The notes under the pieces are model-generated. The model worked only from the letters and a program-made list of their open reading frames with translations. It did not search any database and was not told where the DNA came from. A stretch of 64,000 bases of DNA. It comes from Amoebidium appalachense (lineage: Eukaryota > Ichthyosporea). The position numbers and the translations under genes are program-made. The stretch covers positions 5,270,001-5,334,000 of the forward strand of contig CAVNZM010000013.1 of NCBI GenBank assembly GCA_963693365.1, read 5' to 3'. Positions 41,712-64,000 of this stretch are shown piece by piece (positions within the stretch are counted from its first letter, which is position 1; every line of letters begins with the position of its first letter).

Positions 41712-42264
41712 TTAAAACGGTCTATACCCGGACATCGTAAGCATCCAAATTGCCGCTGCCACGCTCAATAGAGCCCACGACAGCCCATCCACCCTTTGCA
41801 ACCTCCTCCTCTCAGACTCTCTCAACTGCTCCTGCAAACGTACACATTCTTCCACAGTCGCGTTTTCAAAGTTCACCCCCGCCCATGTTCTCTCCCCCTG
41901 ACTGCCTACGTCCGTGTTTCGTCTTTGCGCATGTGCGGTGTATGTGTCGGTGGAGGTGGTGGTGGCGGCGATAGTGGTGTTGGTGTTGGTGGGGGTGGAG
42001 GGCAGAGATTGTGGTGATGGTGGTTCTGGTGGGCTGGGTTCGTTTTCGGGTGATGGTGGTGTTGGTGTTTGGGCAGGTGGTGGTGGTGGTGGTGGTGGCG
42101 GTGTGGAGGAGACGGTTTGCGTGTCTGAGGTTGGGTCGATAGGAGACGTTGGTGGCTCGGAATCAGATACCGGTGGTGGGGTGGTGGTGGTGGTTTGGTC
42201 TGGGGATGATGGTTGCTCGTCTGTGTGATGGGAAGAGTGGTGATGATTAGTTGGCGGGGGGGAA

Positions 42265-42328
<64 letters not shown>

Positions 42329-42398
42329 TGCTACATGGAAATAGGCTTGTTTATGTTTGTGTGTGCGTGTGCGTGTGCGTGTGCGTGTGCGTGTGCGT

Positions 42399-42435
<37 letters not shown>

Positions 42436-43996
42436 CATGTGTGTGTGCGCGCGGGGGGGCACGGGGGGGGGGGGGGGGGGGGGATCTGCAAATGTGTGTA
42501 TAAGGTGTGTGTGCTCTATGGGGAAAGTGTGTGTACGCAAATGTGCATGGGGAGTGTGGGCAAGCGTGCAAGTACACGTGGAGCAGTATGTTTACATATT
42601 AGCACGTACCACAGAGCACTGTGGGGTATCCAACAGACCCTGCCTCCCTTCACCCATCCACACTTGCCCATACATCCACCCAACTTAACTTACCCCAACA
42701 AACATCAGCAAACAACCCCCCCCCTCCCTTACCAGGCACAAAAGCAACACACACCCCATAATACCCCCCACCAACACCCTGTTGTTACATGTGCATTCTG
42801 TAGCCAAAGATAACAGGAACAAATTATCAAGGCCAAAGGGCAAAGAAGCGACAACCATTGTTCACGCCATTAATCTAAAAGTGGGGTGAATGGTTCAGGA
42901 GCCAATGCCTACTTTCTATTCCAAAATAGCGCTTGTTGGCTGTGTCTGACTTCAAAGGACTTAAACCGAAAAGACTCCCGGCCAAAACCTTTTGTCAAAT
43001 AATGAAACAAAACGAAGAGTTCCCCTTTTTTAGAAAGTCATAATATAACGAGGAGAAATAATCTAACACGATGAAGAAAAAGCAAAAAAGGCAACCCCAC
43101 CTGGTGTAAGTTGGTAAAAACCCCAGCCCACGCACGCCGCCGCCGCCACCGCAACCGCCAAAAGTGCAGCGGTGTGGCTACCATGGTCCCCCAATACTCC
43201 GTACCTGGGGGGAACACTTGCACTTTCGGGCGCAAATTGCGCACTGCATGTGTTCACGTGTCAGCAAGATGTGTCTGGTGTGTGTGTGTGTGTGTGTGTG
43301 CGGCGGGGGGAAGAAAGGGGCCGGGGGGGGGGGGGGGGGGGGGGAGGGGGGGGGGGGGGGGGGGGGGGAGGGGGGGGGGGGGGGGGGGTCTTCTCAAATG
43401 TGTTATTCCAGGGGATGGGGAGGATAAACTAAAGCAAGTAGATGTACATGTGTTGATAAGGAACTGCTGTTGCCCGTGTTTGTGCCAGGGCTCATGATAA
43501 AGTTGAAGAGCTCTATGTTGATCTTATTAGGAAGAGGTCCCTTTTTGTATGAAAAGGGCCAAAGACAGCATGCATTATCGGAAGGGAGGAGAGGGGGGGG
43601 GGGGGGGGGGAGGGAAGGGGGAGGGGGGGGGGGGGGGGGGGGGGGGGATATGCTGCAATAGGGGAAAACATGAAAAGCATGGTCATTGAAAAACAAAAGA
43701 ACAACAAAGTACGAAGACAAAAACGACAGGGGAAAAAAAAAATAACCGTGAAGGTTACTGCTGAGCAAAGGTCGGGCGTGCGCGGGGGAGGGGGGGGGGG
43801 GAGCAATGGGAGATGCAGAATCCAAGAGAAGCAAACATGGGGAGCCCCTCTTCTGCCAAGTCGGCTAAAACTACAACAGCACAGAATGGGGGGAAAGGAT
43901 GAGGGAGGAGTGGAAGGGGTAAGGGGAGATAGAGAGAGGGGGAAGGAGAAAGGAGGACAGGCGGACGGAGGGAAAAAGCACGAGGGATGTGATAAG

Positions 43997-44054
<58 letters not shown>

Positions 44055-44673
44055 ACACACACTCCCGGGGCCCAAAAAGCACAAGCATTTTTTCATAGCC
44101 AGAAGAGGCAGAACGGATACCTGTTTGTGATGCAAATGCTGGGGGGTTCTGTTGCGATGCTGGCCAGATCATAGATGCCCTCCGATACACTGTGCTTGTT
44201 GGATCCCCCCTCCACACACACCACATCTGTGTAATGCCCAGCCAGTGAGAATTGGGACCCCCCCCCCCCCCCCCCCCCCCCCCGCGCACACAAAAAAAAA
44301 AAAAAAAAAAAAAAAAACCATCCACCTACACCCTCAAGACCCATCTCTGAGCACTAAGCGGCACACCATGCCAGGCCCCCACGCACCCGGACACCACAAG
44401 CTCAACACACACACACACACATGCACAGACACACACACACGTAAACACGCAGACACATTCGCCCACTCACATGCAACACACACACATAACACACACGCTA
44501 CACCCAAACAAAAGCACTAGCACCTTTAACATTTAATAGATGTCTCTAATGCCGTTTTTACCAAAAGGGTTTTATTTATCGTGTCTACAACTACATTATA
44601 TGTTGAGAACTCGGATCTTGTCCGGGTCTAATCTAGAACTGGCCAGGTATTGTAGCATGTAAGTCAATTGCCC

Positions 44674-44704
<31 letters not shown>

Positions 44705-46176
44705 ACACCACCACCACCACCACCACCAACCCACCCAGCCCCCGTTCAACCCCTCCGTGACATCCTTTGAGTGTCTATGTACGTCATATAAACGTCAAGC
44801 TGAGTATCTGACATGGCTTAGCAGGGTGCAGGCATCAGACCGAGTTGTGTTTGTGTGTGTGTGTGAACGTGTGTGCTGGTGTGCCTGTGTATATGTAGTC
44901 TGTGTTTCTGTGTGTGTGTGAGCGTGTGTGCTGGTGTGTAGGCCTGTGTATATGTAGTCTGTGTTTGTGTGCAGCTTAGGTTCGCACGGCTGTGTGTGTG
45001 TGTGCGTGCAAGTGTACATATACATGCGCATGTGATGCACCAGGGAAAAGGGGCTGGGGGGGGGGGGGGGAGGGGAGGGGGGTGGAGAAGGGATAACACG
45101 TAACCTGTATCAGCAATCGGGTAGCGCACGACCACGTCTCTGACCCGAACCGTAGCAATACCCGACCCGTTCTCCCACCTGTGCACCCACAGAGTGCCCG
45201 GCTGGCCTCCCCCCTCCACGTGCACCTCCACCTCTTCAACTCGCCCACACCCCTGCCCGGGCCTACACCACACCTGTATCAGCATTCCGTACCCCCCCCC
45301 CCCCCCCCCCCCCCCCCCGCCCAAAAAAAACAACAAAAAAAAAACACCCACATACACACACATACCCTTGGCCCCCCTCCTCCTCCTCCTCCCCACCCCC
45401 CCACCCCCCTCCCCCCGAGGGGTTCAAACCTGCTACCTGCTTGCCTCCAACATCTCTCTCCAATCCCCTTTCCCCGTTTTCCCACCCATGTTTTTAGCTT
45501 TGATTTTTGGTTTCCCTCGACTGCTACACCGTTGCCTGTGCTTGATGCATGAGCCCGCGGTTGTTTAGGCCCTTGGAAATGCATTACCACGAAACTATGC
45601 TTGCTGTATATATGGCTTTCATCTTATTCAACATTCCAACGTATTTTCACTATATTCCTTTTACAATCGTTTGCGTTTGTCTGAAGCACTCAAAAGCCTC
45701 TGTAACCCCTTGGGCTTGGGCAACCAGCGAGGGGGAGAGGGGACGGGGGGGAGAGTGGGAGGAGGGCAGTAGGAAAAAGGGAGTAGTGGGAAGGGGAAAA
45801 GGAGACAGAAAGTGTTACAGTGTACAAAGTACAAGTTCACAACGGATACAGTGTACAAAGTACAAGTTCACAACGGACAACACAACACAGATATCGCAAG
45901 CACACACAGATTGCAGGAGGGGAAGGACCAGGGGGGGGGGGGGGGGTCCCAAACGGCCCTAGCTCCATGTCTTCTAAATACCCAATGACACGTGTTTGTG
46001 AGCACCAACATAAATCCTGCAAATATCATACCTGATCTCCGGTGTGTTGTCCAGCTGCACCTTTCCCTCCGTCAAGACAAACCCCAATCCTGGACCGCGA
46101 ACATCGACCGTATCTGCAAACGCAACAAACCGAAAAAGAAAAAAAAAAAGAAAAAAAGAAGAAAGAAAAAAAAGGG

Positions 46177-46208
<32 letters not shown>

Positions 46209-46792
46209 TGTATGCATTAGAGGTTGGCAATTGGCAACCATAGTAAGCAAAGACACTGAAATACTCACAAAGATCAAAAACCAGACCCAACACCACAACA
46301 ATCAGGCAGAAAATACGTGAGCAAAACCGATCACGAGAGAGGTGCTCCTATGCCGCCACGAACGGACGGGAGACTTTGACCCCATGGGCACGGGGGGGGG
46401 GGGGGGGGGAGGGGGAATGAAAGCGAAGCCATCCAGAAACCACAAACCACCAAACACACATCAGACACCAGATATCTGTGTAGGCAACAGGCATTTAAAC
46501 TGAGACAGGGAGGACTCTTATGCCTCCGCATGTATAGGTGAGCGGGTTTTGGCTTTGATCTTTCATGTGTGCATGGCTTCCAACACTAACATTAACCCAT
46601 CTCTCTACCTCTCTCAATCCACCTCTCTCTCTATATATATATCTTTTTTCTTTGGGCCGCGGGAGGAGGGGAGGAAGGCCGGGAGGGGGAGAAGAGGGGG
46701 GACATGTCGCGAAAATATTGTAAGCCTGCCTTGTGTTTTGTTTCCTACACTATGACACTTCCGCACAATCCCCCCATAACACTTCCGCACAA

Positions 46793-46826
<34 letters not shown>

Positions 46827-47280
46827 CATCCCCCCACCCCACCCCACCCCCCTCCCCCCCACACCCCCCCCTCCCCAAGCAATGGCACCCATCCACCCCC
46901 TCATCCACCCCCCACCCACCCACATTACCACAACACCACCACCAGCACCAGCACACCAACCACCCACCTCCCAATGTAATTGGTATCTCGACCGTCGTAT
47001 GCCCTGCGCTCACACGTGCAACCTTCTGACCGATCTTTGAATCCAGCTCCACAGTCACGTCAATCGGACATTGTGGCAGATTCCCTTGCACCTGAATGTG
47101 AATGGGTGCAACGGACGCGAGGGAAGTGGAAGAGGAAGGAGTGGGACTGGTGGTCTTGGTGGTATTGGCGCTTGCTTGTCCGGGACGGGTGGGTTCAGTT
47201 CGTTTTGCTTGAGCCGTGTCTTTTGCCTGGCCATACTTTGGTGTTAACCTGGATACAGAGGTGGGCTGTCAGAATAGGAA
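41712..47280 (-). CDS. Membrane protein with a beta-rich segment and Pro-rich C-terminal region, 3' part of a spliced gene
   Basis: Family not recognised. Minus-strand exons in order: 47249-47280 (weak acceptor), 46968-47091, 45992-46113, 45105-45273, 44121-44226, 43101-43243 and 41712-42220. All junctions from 47091 onward keep phase with GT-AG ends. The first exons read as a beta-rich, probably extracellular or lumenal region (IDVTVELDSKIGQKVARVSA; VDVRGPGLGFVLTEGKVQL; IATVRVRDVVVRYPIADT) with several Cys. Exon 43101-43243 encodes a membrane helix (HTAALLAVAVAAAACVGWGF). The last exon is a Pro/Ser/Thr-rich stretch of about 110 residues, then a charged helix (EECVRLQEQLRESERRRLQR) and a second hydrophobic segment (LSWALLSVAAAIWML) six residues from the stop. 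The 5' end is missing. The layout loosely recalls lumenal-domain proteins of the nuclear envelope or ER, which is only a guess. Confidence 0.65.
42267..42326. repeat. Poly-G run of about 60 nt
   Basis: The longest uninterrupted mononucleotide run noted. It is poly-C on the sense strand of the surrounding minus-strand gene, in the intron just upstream of its last exon. Confidence 0.95.
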
Positions 47281-49420
47281 CTTTTGCCCGTCCCCCCCCT
47301 CCCCCCCCCCTCCCCTCCCCCCCCCAAACAAACACACACGCACAGACACCACAACACACACACACACGTGTATACAAACTAACATGGTACACCAGCATCG
47401 ACCAAGATGTGAACACGCGTCACCGAGCCCACGGCTATTGCAGAACTGTTCTAAGAAGCGAAGTCTGTTTCTCTACAGCAAGTCAAAACAGCAAAAACTT
47501 CGCCAGTACTATTTCCCTGCCATGATATGTTTATGACCAGCAGATCTTGATTTCCATCTGAAATTTTGTATCTACTTAGTCCTTCTCTTCTTCCCGTTAC
47601 CTATTCTTCGTGTCTTTATATCCCAAACTCTACCCACCTCACGTTTACAGACTGTGCCACCGACCGAGGTCTGACAGTGCTTGCCGTCCTGCTTGCCTTA
47701 ATCTCCTGGCTTTTTCCATTGTGGCACATGCGTGTCGCTTGAAACACGGGTGGGATGCGAGAATGTCCCGTCACACCATAGCTCTGACTGCTCGATCTCT
47801 TGAAAAGAGTGGAAGAATGGCTATACTGCGCCCCCACTATCTTTGAGAACGAAGGAATACGGAAGGAAGAGTAGGTAGAGGGAACACGGGATGCCGGAGG
47901 GCGACGCACGCACCCAAGTGGAAATATCATGTTGAGACGTTGCGCGCGGAAAACGTTATATAGAAATTTCTTGTAAAGGACTATGAGGCGTTCTTTGGAT
48001 TATTTTACTACAAATCGGAACGAAAACAGGTGATAACTCGACTTTGAACCGATTTCACGTAAACAGGCTATGCTGCCACCCCTTTAAGTTTCCTAAGTGA
48101 TGTAATGTATTTTGTTATCAATCTATAAAGATATGTCAAATACTATACTGTTTTAATCAAACAGGTGTTAAAAGGGAAATAACCCTACTCAAGCCAAAAA
48201 GGCTCTGGCAAACCAAAAAAAAAAAAAGAGAAGGGAGAGAAAGGTAAGGAGGCGAACCTATTCCCAGAATAGTTGGCTTCTCCTTCACTCTACTGTGGCT
48301 ACTCTCCTGTCGGTTTTCTTCCTATGTCCAAACCGTTCTCCCACCTTCTCCCCAAAAACTCTACACACAGGCACGCACACACACACACACACAGAGAGAG
48401 AGAGACACAGAGCTGACACAAAGAAAAAAGTTTGGGGAAGGGGCGATATGATCATGACAGGCACAAAATGACGTTCATCGGCCTTGACACGAAAAAGCGC
48501 AGAAAAAGCAGTGAGCCAAAGAGCACACCTTTCCAGAATATACAGCTTACCACAAATTTCGATCCGTTTGTCCGGTTTATCCCGAGAAAAATGGTCGAAA
48601 AAAGGCGGCCTCGGACTATCATGTTCATACAGTGCCTTCCATACAACAGGAACTAAAACTTTGCTATTAGCTTCTGCTATATAGCATGAAAATTCAAAAT
48701 AAAGGATACCAATGAGGTATTTATTTTTCTTTTATTAGAGCACAGGGCAGTGAAGCATACTCACTTCGTCAATATTGTCGTAAAACGTCAGTTTTTTCGA
48801 GATATTTGGAAGATAATCTTCACTGATGCTTGGTAAGCCAATCATAAGTGTCGATCAGTCGCAGCGTTCCTATTCGATGGCGCTGAAACCAATAAAACTG
48901 AGACACATGTAGGTGTCAGTGGCCACTGAGCTCGAGTGCTGTCTCAGTCCCTGCGGCCTCTTTTTTTTTTTTTTTCTTTTTTTTTTTTTTTTGCTGCCGC
49001 AGGCGACAAGTAGGACCCAGCCACTTAGGTAAGCCAGCAGGTACAAAGCCTTGGAGACTAGGTGTCACCGTCACAGAACTTCGAACAGACTTTCAACAGC
49101 TTGGTTCAAAAGATTCGAATTCCTCACTTCTGAGACAGTTTCAAAATAGTAAGTAGTTGCTGGGCAGGACTCGACGGAAACACCCGTAGTGCACAACGCG
49201 AATCAAGTGTCAGTGTCACATTCTGGCATCATACAAAACATACAAGTGCACACGATCGCACATGCAGAAGCGCCAACCCTCACATCACCCCCCACACACA
49301 AGTGCAGACACAATGTTACACGTGTACATACATGTTGCAACGTACACACACACATGTTTGGTTGCGATACACACCCGTGCATACACATGTACACACACAT
49401 TCGGGGAGCCACATCTGTCA
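47281..49420. other. Intergenic or 5' flank region, no firm gene
   Basis: It contains C-rich sequence just above 47281, then ordinary sequence. The minus-strand gene's missing 5' exons could lie here. Open stretches at 47616-47930 exist on both strands, but I saw no supporting splice sites. A T-rich block lies at 48961-48992. Confidence 0.4.
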
Positions 49421-49423
49421 ACA

Positions 49424-49455
49424 CCACGGCCATCTGCTGTTCAAGATGGCCGTGG
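49424..49455. other. Perfect 12-bp-stem hairpin
   Basis: CCACGGCCATCT and AGATGGCCGTGG are exact reverse complements around an 8-nt loop (49436-49443). No T run follows. Function unknown. Confidence 0.7.
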
Positions 49456-50018
49456 TCAACACACTGGCCGAGCGCACATTCGATCTCTTCGCACATGGTG
49501 CTCGAGCTCAGAGCACTCATATAGGACATGTGGCACACACGTGCATAATACAAAGCTTGCATGTAGCTCTGGCACTATCGAGCGCAAGCTCATACAAACG
49601 AAACACTGTGTTGTATATTTTTTTTGTCATGCGCATGCAGGGAACACTTTTCATACGCACGTGCCAACTGCGTGAAGGAACCTTTAAAATCGAGCGATGG
49701 CCTGGTCTCTTCCTTTCACTCCTTCGAAATATTCTCTAATCCTCACTTTCTCCCCCCCCCACCCACCCCACTAGGCATCAGCCCCTTCCCCCGTTCGGGG
49801 GTCCCTCAGCTCTTGGTCTCTCTCTTCCCTTTTACGCAACACTAAATTTCTCTGATATATATGTATGTCGACGCTGTCGTCCCCCCCCTCCTCCCCCCCC
49901 CCCCCCCCCTCCCCCAGCCTCTTCCCCATCCCCAGGGCTGCCAGGGCCGGCGCCCCCCGAAATTTAAACCCGCCGGCGCCGGGGCTACAAACACACACAC
50001 ACACACACACACAACACG

Positions 50019-50069
<51 letters not shown>

Positions 50070-50073
50070 AGAA

Positions 50074-50149
<76 letters not shown>

Positions 50150-50199
50150 AGAGAGAGAGAGAGAGAGAGAGAGCCTGAGACAGAGAGGGGGGGGGGGGG

Positions 50200-50235
<36 letters not shown>

Positions 50236-50246
50236 AGAGAGCCTGA

Positions 50247-50304
<58 letters not shown>

Positions 50305-50329
50305 CGCGCACACATACACACACTGTGTG

Positions 50330-50364
<35 letters not shown>

Positions 50365-50912
50365 AATAAAAACAGGGCCTAACCACATCAGCAGAAGAAT
50401 CATCCTTTGTAGCATTGAAATATTCCGCATTGCAGAGGATTCCGTCTGCAGAGTAGCTCTGCTTTTGCCGGATCATTTGAAGGCATTTGAAGGCTGAATG
50501 GTCCGACTCAACCAGAGACAGTACTCTGCTTTCACCAAGTTTCTTACTGCTGCCGCCAGCAGAATATTTTTGTTTTAAGTAGAAGGACAGTTCTACTTTT
50601 GTTGTTCTGCTTTTGTAGAATCACGTTCAGCTTTTGAAGTTCAAACTCTGCTAATGTGGCAGAACTCTCGAATCACTCTGCGTTTTGCAGAGTGATATGC
50701 TTTTTACAGGATGATTCTGCTTGATGTGAGTTTATTCTGTTAAATAATTATTCGGGCAGTAGTTGGGCCTTACACACACATTGTGACTCGCGTGCGCGCA
50801 CACACAAACACACAGTCACACACATGCACATACACGCACGTGCGCGGGCGCACACTCGCGCACACACACACACGTATATACAGAAAAACACACACGCGCG
50901 CGCACACACAGA

Positions 50913-50995
<83 letters not shown>

Positions 50996-51254
50996 ATACA
51001 CACGCATGTACACACGCACCGTGACACGCATACACGCACACACGCACACACGTCACACGCACACACACACACACAAGAAGACGTGGTGCTGCCTCAAAAG
51101 TGGGGAATATTGTATGTTCGTGCTGCATTGTGTGTGCGCGCGTGTACGTGTGTGACACTCTGTGCGTGTGTGTGAGCGTGTGCATGTGTGTGTGTGTGTG
51201 TGTGTACAGTGTGTGTGTGTATGTGCTTGTGTGTGTGTGTTTTGTCTTTCTCTT

Positions 51255-51290
<36 letters not shown>

Positions 51291-51312
51291 TGTGCGTGTG
51301 TGTGTGTGCGTG

Positions 51313-51387
<75 letters not shown>

Positions 51388-51461
51388 TGGTGGTGGTGGT
51401 GGTGATGGTGGTGGTGGGATCGGTGTATTTTTTTTTTCCTCAAGTTTTTCTTTCTTTTTTT

Positions 51462-51492
<31 letters not shown>

Positions 51493-52820
51493 AGCTACAA
51501 CCAAAGCTCTAGCTCTAGGTGGCGTCTTCGAATGATTATTATTGCCACCAGCTGAGCATATGATGGATAGCTAGTTCTATTAGGTAATCTGCCATGTCTG
51601 TCTGACGGGCTCAGTCAGTCTAGAAAGAAGGTTTATAGGAGGTCTGTCCCACGTGGCTGGTACCCACCACTAGGCAGCGGTACTGAATAAGACCTTAAAT
51701 AACATAGGTTCAAATCAAAGCCTCTAGGCAATACATGCTCCATGTGATTGATATCTAACTGAAAAGACCTTTTGCTGTCGTTCCTCTATGTGCTATGAAA
51801 TTGGACGCTACTTGAATAATAATGATCGACAAAGTTGAAAAGGCAGTCCGATTATTTGGCCAAGCACACGCGCCAGCAGGCGGTCCAGATATGTTAGATC
51901 TCTATACCTCATATTGAGGAAGCCTAGACTAAAAAAGGACTTGATTTGCCGTTATATGCATGCCGTCGTATGTATGTATATTGGTGCTTGTGTGCCTGCT
52001 TTAACACGACTGAATTGAAGATGTTACCTATTTTCGAGTAGAGTCTCCAGTAAAAGGCCTGGCCAGCTGCATCATGATCATACATACATGTATATTGAAA
52101 GCGGCAGGAAGCGGATTCGAAGCAAGACGACAATATACACGTATGTAATTCTCTGGCGCGTAGTGGCACCTAAGTTCTCATACAGCCAACGGAGACGTTT
52201 AATAAGCAAGGAAGAAACGTTTATATGTATGGATGGTCAGAAAGGTTTCTTCGGCGCCAGCAGTTTCAAATCGGAACGGTCTGGCAGAAGAAAGTTGATG
52301 GTGGTGCAGACAGAGCCAATGACAGATCTAGATCTATCCCCCTTGATGTTACTATCTCCTTTTTTATTTACATATCATATATTTCGCCTGAAAACTCCCT
52401 GTACATACGATTGTTAATCTAACTTATAGCTGTACATATGTACATACTTTTTATTTTTATCTGCCTATATAGTTTACTAAAAAGGATATGGGTACGGGAG
52501 TAAAGTGTCTTTTTGAGGAATATATTGACTGAAATGTTTGTTCGAGATCTATCTAATGGGTTTGTCGTGACCGTTGCAACACAGATTCGGTGCGTACACA
52601 TCCAATCATGGTAGAATTATGCTTTTGCCGCGCTCTTAGTAATTCACCCTATTCACCAAACAAATGGGCGCACTGCACTAACTTTTGCAGCTATATTTAG
52701 TTAGCGATTTTGATTGGCTTACTGAGGTAGTGCAATTGGTTTCTAGAGACCGTACTGAGCCGTGCGGACCTTCGTACGCGCCCGTACGGACGTCGACGGG
52801 TTTCGAACTCAGGTAGAGTG
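49456..52820. other. Repeat-rich intergenic region, no gene seen
   Basis: It contains C-rich and CA tracts (49878-50065), (GA)n and G runs (50073-50300), a degenerate array of TCTGCTTTTG-like words (50430-50745), long CA tracts (50915-50993), GT tracts (51318-51386) and T/G runs (51428-51492). Ordinary sequence follows to 52820. Confidence 0.5.
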
Positions 52821-53445
52821 GGGCTTGTCCACACTGCGCTGATGCACTGGTTTCGGATTGACAGTCCATCGGAGCTCCGATTGACCACACTCGACCATAT
52901 TTGGGTTTTTCGCAAGTCCATCCGATCGGAGCGTCCAGACTGGTCACGGATTGACGGCAACGCTGGCGCTGTATTCAACATACTTTACAATGCTAGCGTA
53001 CATATACTCTATAATATTTGTACATTATTTTTGATTTAAATAAGAAGAGGTGCTTAGCTGACATGCTGCACGTCCAAAAAATAGTAAAACTAATTATGAT
53101 GCAAGTATCTACGGTTTGTCAGTCAAGTCTGGGATGCCTAACGCGCGGTCCATTTTTGGCTATTTTCTTTGCAATTAGTTAATTGGTAAGTGCGAATAGA
53201 CTAATTTGGTAAAGTACGGGATGATTGGTTTAGATTTTGCGCTGCACGTCAATCCGGGCCCGGATTGAAACGCCGATAGACTGGCAGTTAATCCGGGAGT
53301 CAATCCGAATTCGGATTGACTGGGTTCGGCCAAATTTGGCAAGCGCTGTCCATCGGACTCAGTGTGGACGCCAGATCGATTGGACTCCGATCCAAATTAG
53401 GCAGATTTGGTCAATCCGGAGCGTCAATCGGCGCAGTGGACAGCC
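52821..53445. mobile_element. MITE-like element with short terminal inverted repeats
   Basis: The left end GGGCTTGTCCACACTGCGC is matched by the right end GCGCAGTGGACAGCC in inverse orientation. The interior repeats GGATTGA-type words in both orientations and includes a perfect 22-bp palindrome at 53299-53320 with an EcoRI-like centre. No transposase frame is present, and target-site duplications were not identified. Confidence 0.45.
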
Positions 53446-53979
53446 TAGCTACGGCCCGGGCACAAATTTGCTTTACATTTTTTTTTGTAGTACCTAATGA
53501 ATGATCTGCTGATTTATAGGTAGAGTATACACACATAAACTTAATATATGTAGAGCATAACCACTATAGACTTCATCACTTCAACGTACTTAGCATTAGA
53601 CGTTTCGAGTCCTCTGGGAATAAAGGCCGCAAGGTCACAGAGGTCATGCTAATCATTGGCAAGTTCTACCACCAAACACCATTCTTAAAAGATTTTGCAA
53701 TTAGAAGCCAAAAAGAATATTGATAGTGGCGCTACAAACAACATAGGTTTTGATTAACCGCAACTGATCCATTCCCAGTGGATTTTCCTTTGCCAGTTTG
53801 TTTCTATTCCTATAGATCCCTTCACCCAACAACTGAACACACCCGTGCTGGCTTTTTTTTGATCCGGCACGGGAATCGTCGTAGTAGGAAATCAGCGCAA
53901 AATGCTGTTACAATAGTTATACAATAGTGAACTACAGCAAATAAATTAACTCTCCTATTAGATTTATTTATTTACGAGA
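53446..53979. other. 5' flank of the globin gene
   Basis: AT-rich ordinary sequence without a clear TATA box. The first globin ATG follows ATTTATTTACGAGA at 53980. Confidence 0.4.

Positions 53980-64000
<10,021 letters not shown>

Noticed and set aside
47616-47930. Open frame of 104 codons on the minus strand
   Set aside because: Both strands are open over this stretch, with no splice sites, recognisable motif or start context to choose one.
51560-51720. Possible tRNA-derived element (B-box-like GGTTCAAATC)
   Set aside because: I could not fold a cloverleaf or place an A box at the proper distance, so one short match is not enough.

Overview
The window looks like nuclear DNA of an animal, most likely an invertebrate and perhaps a mollusc or other lophotrochozoan (inference). 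The reasons are GT-AG genes split into many small exons, a HAUS augmin subunit 3 gene, a tandem-domain globin gene, fragments related to non-LTR retrotransposons, and introns made almost entirely of simple repeats: poly-C/poly-G runs up to about 60, (CA)n, and a (CT)n block of about 950 bp. Almost every long open frame here is a translation of these repeats and is not a gene. The real coding sequence was found by looking for non-repetitive islands with splice sites, matching intron phases and protein-like reading.

Layout. 32-7055 (+): the 3' part of a gene for an unrecognised multi-pass membrane protein. 7056-20405: mostly non-microsatellite DNA with a fold-back repeat (8911-9220), a frame-disrupted intronless basic-protein gene (9289-11056, -), two oppositely oriented retroposed LINE-tail copies (13386-13787 and 18485-18873), an intronless signal-peptide/transmembrane protein gene (16902-17621, -), and a 972-bp retroposed unit with a 12-bp target-site duplication and duplicated TATA boxes (18949-19920). 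20406-35964 (+): a complete HAUS3 gene of 17 to 18 exons. 35965-41711: duplicated segments, a LINE 3' fragment, a 60-bp coding minisatellite, two weak candidate exons and a leader with seven ATGs 13 bp apart. 41712-47280 (-): the 3' part of a gene for a membrane protein with a beta-rich segment. 47281-53979: intergenic, with a palindromic MITE-like element. 53980-64000 (+): the 5' part of a multidomain globin gene, cut by the window edge after two domains.

The four spliced genes are unrelated in function and show no operon-like logic. HAUS3 would act at the mitotic spindle and the globin in heme/oxygen chemistry. What unites the region is simple-repeat expansion inside introns, often directly next to the splice sites.
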